Shown: one piece after another, positions 4,572 to 7,348 of the stretch
Layout: each line of letters starts with the position of its first letter
How positions within the stretch are numbered: the first letter of the stretch is position 1
Source of the DNA: an uncultured Coriobacteriaceae bacterium
GTDB taxonomy: Bacteria > Actinomycetota > Coriobacteriia > Coriobacteriales > Eggerthellaceae
NCBI GenBank assembly: GCA_946623915.1
Contig: CAMORQ010000088.1
Coordinates: 1-7,348, forward strand
Length of the DNA stretch: 7,348 nt
Reading direction: 5' to 3'
The notes under the pieces: generated by a model
Told to the model about the DNA's origin: nothing
What the model saw: only the letters and a program-made list of their open reading frames with translations
The model's database searches: none
Position numbers and translations under genes: made by a program

Positions 4572-6608
4572 ATGATTGTTCAACTGGAAAACATATCCAA
4601 GGCGTTTGGGCCCCAAACGCTCTTCGAGCACGTTTCGTTCAAGTTGGAAGCGGGCGACAGGCTTGCTTTGGTCGGTCCCAACGGCGCGGGCAAAACAACG
4701 CTTCTCAACATACTTTACGGAAAAGAAGACCCGGACGAAGGACGCGTCGTGTTTGCCAAGGGCGCCACGGTTGGCTATCTCGAGCAGGAGGCGATCGAAA
4801 TGCCCGACCGGCCTGTGTTCGAGGAGGTCCTGTCGAGCCAGCGGGAGGTTCTCGATGCGGAATTGCGTCTGAAGGAAATCGAGGCGCGTCTGGGTAGCGA
4901 CCCTACGCAAAGGCAGCTCGATGCCGCAGGGCGCGCACGCGACGCATACGAGGCCATGGGCGGCTATACCGTCGAATCCCGCGTAAGGAGCGTGCTGTTC
5001 GGCCTTGGTTTCAAGGAAGATGACATGGCCAACAGCACCTCGGATTACTCGGGTGGATGGCAAATGCGTATTGCGCTTGCGAAGCTGCTCGTGCGCAATC
5101 CGAGCGTACTCATGCTCGACGAACCGACCAATCACCTTGACCTGGAAAGCGTCACCTGGCTCGAAAGCTTTTTGCGCTCGTACGACGGGACGGTGGTCGT
5201 GGTAAGCCACGACAGAGCCTTTATGGACAACATGGTCGATCGCGTTGTGGAAATAGATGTAGGCTCCGTTAACTTATACAAAGGAAACTACAGTTCGTAT
5301 TTGAAGCAAAGAGAGCAGCGCATAGCCCTGTTGCGCGAACAAGCTGCTAAGCAGCAGTCGGAAATCGAGCACATGGAGGCCTTCATCGAGCGGTTCCGCT
5401 ACAAGGCGACCAAGGCTAAACAGGTCCAGGACAGGGTACGCAAGCTCGAAAAAATGGAGCGCATCGTCGTTCCAGACGAGCGAAAAACGGTGCGATTCAA
5501 CTTCGCCCAACCTGCCAGGACGGGCGACATGGTGGCGCATTTGCAAGGGATACGGAAAGCGTACGGGGACAATATCGTCTACGACAATATGGAGTTTACG
5601 CTCTACCGTGGCGACAAGGTCGCACTTGTGGGGCCCAACGGGTCCGGTAAATCTACGTTGCTGAAAATGATCGCCGGAGTGCTTGAGCCGGATAGTGGAG
5701 AAGTGGAGCTCGGCGCGAACGTGGAGCGTGCGTATTTCGCGCAGCATCAGCTCGAAGAGCTCCACGCCGGCAACACCGTGTTCGAGGAGCTCGATCGCGT
5801 CGCTCCCGGATGGACCATTTCCCAGGTAAGGTCGTTGCTTGGAGCCTTCCTTTTCACGGGCGAAGACCCCGAGAAACGCGTGTCGGTCCTCTCCGGTGGC
5901 GAAAAATGCCGCCTTGCACTTGCCAAGATGCTGGTGGCGCCGGCCCCTTTGCTCTGCCTCGACGAACCGACCAACCACCTTGACATCGCCAGTGCCGACA
6001 TCCTCGAACAGGCGCTGCAGGCATTCGAAGGCACCATCGTCTTGATCACCCACGACCGGCACTTAATCTCTTCCGTCGCGAATCGCATTGTCGAGGTGAA
6101 CAACGGGCGCATAACCGTCTTCGACGGCGACTACGAGTACTACCTCTACAAGACTGAGCAGCGTCTTGAAGAAGAAGGTTCGCAGGAGTCTGTTCCGTCC
6201 TTGCCCAAACGGGATGAAAACAATTCTTCTTCATCTGCAAGGAAAAAAGACGCGCCTTCGCCTGAAAAGGGCCCCGCCGCCCTGACGACTCCCCGCGGCA
6301 GCGCTCCCAAAACGAAAGAGCAAAAGCGAGCCGAAGCGGAAGCGCGCAACCGCGCGTATGCGGCGCTCAAAAACCATCGCCGGCGCATTGCTCAGCTCGA
6401 AGAGCAAATGGAAAAGGATCAAGCGCGCCTAGACCAGATACTGGAGCTTCTCGCAGACCCTGGTTTCTACACATCCGAAGACAGCAGCAGCGATGTTATC
6501 GCCGAGCATTCGCAGCTGAAATCGCGTATGCAGCATGCAGAAGAAGAGTGGCTTCAGCTCAACGAGGAACTCGAGGCCGAACTAGAGCGCCAGCAGTCAC
6601 AACTTTAG
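4572..6608 (+). CDS. ABC-F family ATPase with C-terminal coiled coil (YdiF/YheS/Uup-like)
   Basis: This 678-residue protein has two ABC ATPase domains and no membrane segment, the hallmark of ABC-F proteins, which bind ribosomes and help stalled or difficult translation. Domain 1 has Walker A GPNGAGKT (35-42), signature YSGGW (159-163), Walker B/D-loop LMLDEPTNHLD (180-190, catalytic E184) and H-loop H213. Domain 2 has GPNGSGKS (354-361), LSGGE (440-444), DEPTNHLD (464-471, E465) and H494. The interdomain linker (about 243-300) is a charged, helical P-site-tRNA-interaction-type segment. A Ser/Pro/Lys-rich spacer (about 534-590) leads to a C-terminal coiled coil (about 590-678). All ATPase motifs are intact. 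It could be housekeeping or, less likely, an antibiotic-protection ABC-F; sequence alone does not decide. The start lacks a clear Shine-Dalgarno. The M50 peptidase gene follows after 16 bp. Confidence 0.95.
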   Translation: MIVQLENISKAFGPQTLFEHVSFKLEAGDRLALVGPNGAGKTTLLNILYGKEDPDEGRVVFAKGATVGYLEQEAIEMPDRPVFEEVLSSQREVLDAELRLKEIEARLGSDPTQRQLDAAGRARDAYEAMGGYTVESRVRSVLFGLGFKEDDMANSTSDYSGGWQMRIALAKLLVRNPSVLMLDEPTNHLDLESVTWLESFLRSYDGTVVVVSHDRAFMDNMVDRVVEIDVGSVNLYKGNYSSYLKQREQRIALLREQAAKQQSEIEHMEAFIERFRYKATKAKQVQDRVRKLEKMERIVVPDERKTVRFNFAQPARTGDMVAHLQGIRKAYGDNIVYDNMEFTLYRGDKVALVGPNGSGKSTLLKMIAGVLEPDSGEVELGANVERAYFAQHQLEELHAGNTVFEELDRVAPGWTISQVRSLLGAFLFTGEDPEKRVSVLSGGEKCRLALAKMLVAPAPLLCLDEPTNHLDIASADILEQALQAFEGTIVLITHDRHLISSVANRIVEVNNGRITVFDGDYEYYLYKTEQRLEEEGSQESVPSLPKRDENNSSSSARKKDAPSPEKGPAALTTPRGSAPKTKEQKRAEAEARNRAYAALKNHRRRIAQLEEQMEKDQARLDQILELLADPGFYTSEDSSSDVIAEHSQLKSRMQHAEEEWLQLNEELEAELERQQSQL

Positions 6609-6624
6609 TTATACTTTAGGAATC

Positions 6625-7308
6625 ATGTTCATTTCCGACATCGCATATTATGCCTGCATCATCTTGGCGTTTGTGCCCGCTATTGTGCTGCATGAAGTTT
6701 CCCATGGGTATGCCGCATACCGCCTGGGGGACCCGACGGCCAAGCGAGCTGGCCGGCTTACACTCAACCCGTTGGCGCACGTCGACCCGTTCGGCACTGT
6801 GCTTCTGCCTTTGATGCTGATGGTTGCTCACGCCCCTGTGTTTGGATACGCCAAGCCGGTTCCTTACAATCCCAGCTATTTCCAGGACAAGCGCAAAGGC
6901 GACGTGATCGTTGGCCTCGCGGGACCTGCGGCCAACCTCGCGCAGGCGCTTTTAGGTTCGGCAATCGCTTGGCTGCTTTACGGGGTGGCGGGTTCTTTGT
7001 CGGAGTCCAACGTGGTGTTCTCGTATTTCTACGGGCTGTTCTTGCCCTATTACGTCCTTATCAACTTGTTCCTCATGTTCTTCAACCTGCTTCCCATACC
7101 GCCGCTCGACGGTTCGTGCATATACGTGTACCTCGTTCCGAAGAACCGCATGGACATCTATTACAAAATAGAGCGTTACGCCATGCCGGTGCTTCTGATT
7201 CTCCTGTTCGTGCTCCCTTACGTGTTCCGCGTCAGCCCGATTTCCATGTACATGGGAGCGACTGCCGGGAACTTGGCGAACCTGATCTACCCGTTCAATA
7301 TCTACTAG
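6625..7308 (+). CDS. Site-2-protease-like M50 membrane metallopeptidase
   Basis: This 227-residue polytopic membrane protein belongs to the short M50 group (YwhC/S2P-like). The zinc motif HEVSH is at 23-27 inside the first hydrophobic segment (H23, E24, H27), followed by the family stretch GRLTLNPLAHVDPFGT (43-58). The third zinc ligand is D162 in NLLPIPPLDGS (154-164), so the catalytic set looks complete. Other hydrophobic stretches lie near 57-70, 93-123, 134-160 and 185-203. There is no PDZ domain, unlike RseP. Such proteases cut transmembrane substrates inside the membrane; the substrate here is unknown. TTTAGGA lies three bases before the ATG. It is probably cotranscribed with the ABC-F gene upstream and the gene that begins 20 bp downstream. 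Confidence 0.94.
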   Translation: MFISDIAYYACIILAFVPAIVLHEVSHGYAAYRLGDPTAKRAGRLTLNPLAHVDPFGTVLLPLMLMVAHAPVFGYAKPVPYNPSYFQDKRKGDVIVGLAGPAANLAQALLGSAIAWLLYGVAGSLSESNVVFSYFYGLFLPYYVLINLFLMFFNLLPIPPLDGSCIYVYLVPKNRMDIYYKIERYAMPVLLILLFVLPYVFRVSPISMYMGATAGNLANLIYPFNIY

Positions 7309-7328
7309 CGAAAGAGAGAAAAGGCAAC

Positions 7329-7348
7329 ATGGATGCGATAGGCAACGA
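7329..7348 (+). CDS. First codons of the next gene (product not determinable)
   Basis: An ATG at 7329 follows an AAAAGG ribosome site four bases upstream, 20 bp after the M50 stop, and reads MDAIGN before the window ends. In many Gram-positive genomes scpA, a chromosome-condensation gene, follows this kind of M50 gene. That is only a neighbourhood-based guess; six residues cannot support it. Confidence 0.6.

Noticed and set aside
4476..5210. N-terminal extension of nagB to a 490-residue protein
   Set aside because: The extra part is antisense to the ABC-F gene; the start at 4475 has a good Shine-Dalgarno and gives the normal NagB length.
5274..6112. Long minus-strand open frames inside the ABC-F gene
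   Set aside because: They are shadows of a gene whose plus-strand motifs are all intact; codon bias alone explains them.
6610..6615. TATACT as a -10 box for the M50 gene
   Set aside because: No -35 is found 16-18 bp upstream; the gene is only 16 bp after ABC-F and is more simply cotranscribed.
1..7348. CRISPR array, insertion sequence, phage gene or integration site
   Set aside because: No spaced direct repeats, transposase or integrase motifs, or tRNA-end duplications were seen despite three tRNA genes being present.

Overview
The window looks like chromosomal DNA of a Gram-positive-type bacterium with moderately high GC content (judged by eye). Gut Actinomycetota of the Coriobacteriia/Eggerthellaceae kind are my best guess. 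The reasons are the tRNAs with encoded CCA ends, a short Bacillus-type NagB, an ABC-F ATPase next to a site-2-protease-like M50 peptidase, and a NarL-type regulator with a soluble GAF histidine kinase. No marker gene settles the taxon, so this is inference.

Left third (1-2168, all minus strand): a compact three-gene signalling cassette. In transcription order it encodes a small membrane protein of about four transmembrane segments, a soluble GAF/HisKA_3/HATPase histidine kinase, and a NarL-family response regulator cut off by the window edge. The first two genes overlap by 22 bp. The kinase stop and regulator start overlap by 4 bp, which points to translational coupling and one shared function.

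Middle (2179-3613): a CAT-anticodon tRNA with a hairpin after it, on the minus strand. A membrane-anchored protein with a degenerate-looking M23 (LytM-type) domain lies upstream of that tRNA on the same strand. Divergent to it, on the plus strand, are tRNA-Asn(GTT) and tRNA-Val(CAC), followed by a strong intrinsic terminator. The hairpin after the CAT tRNA lies only about 10 bp from the start of the signalling cassette, and no obvious promoter lies between them. The cassette may therefore depend on readthrough from the tRNA or M23 transcript.

Right half (3666-7348): nagB (glucosamine-6-phosphate deaminase) on the minus strand, with a recognisable promoter, a good Shine-Dalgarno and tandem hairpins after its stop. 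Divergent from it on the plus strand are a two-domain ABC-F ATPase with a C-terminal coiled coil, an M50 site-2-protease-like membrane peptidase 16 bp downstream, and the first six codons of another gene. The last three probably form one operon.

The right half is mostly housekeeping. The most interesting parts are the membrane protein/kinase/regulator cassette, with four cysteines in the kinase's GAF region, and the M23-like protein whose first expected zinc ligand appears to be Asp rather than His. I saw no mobile element, CRISPR array or phage gene.
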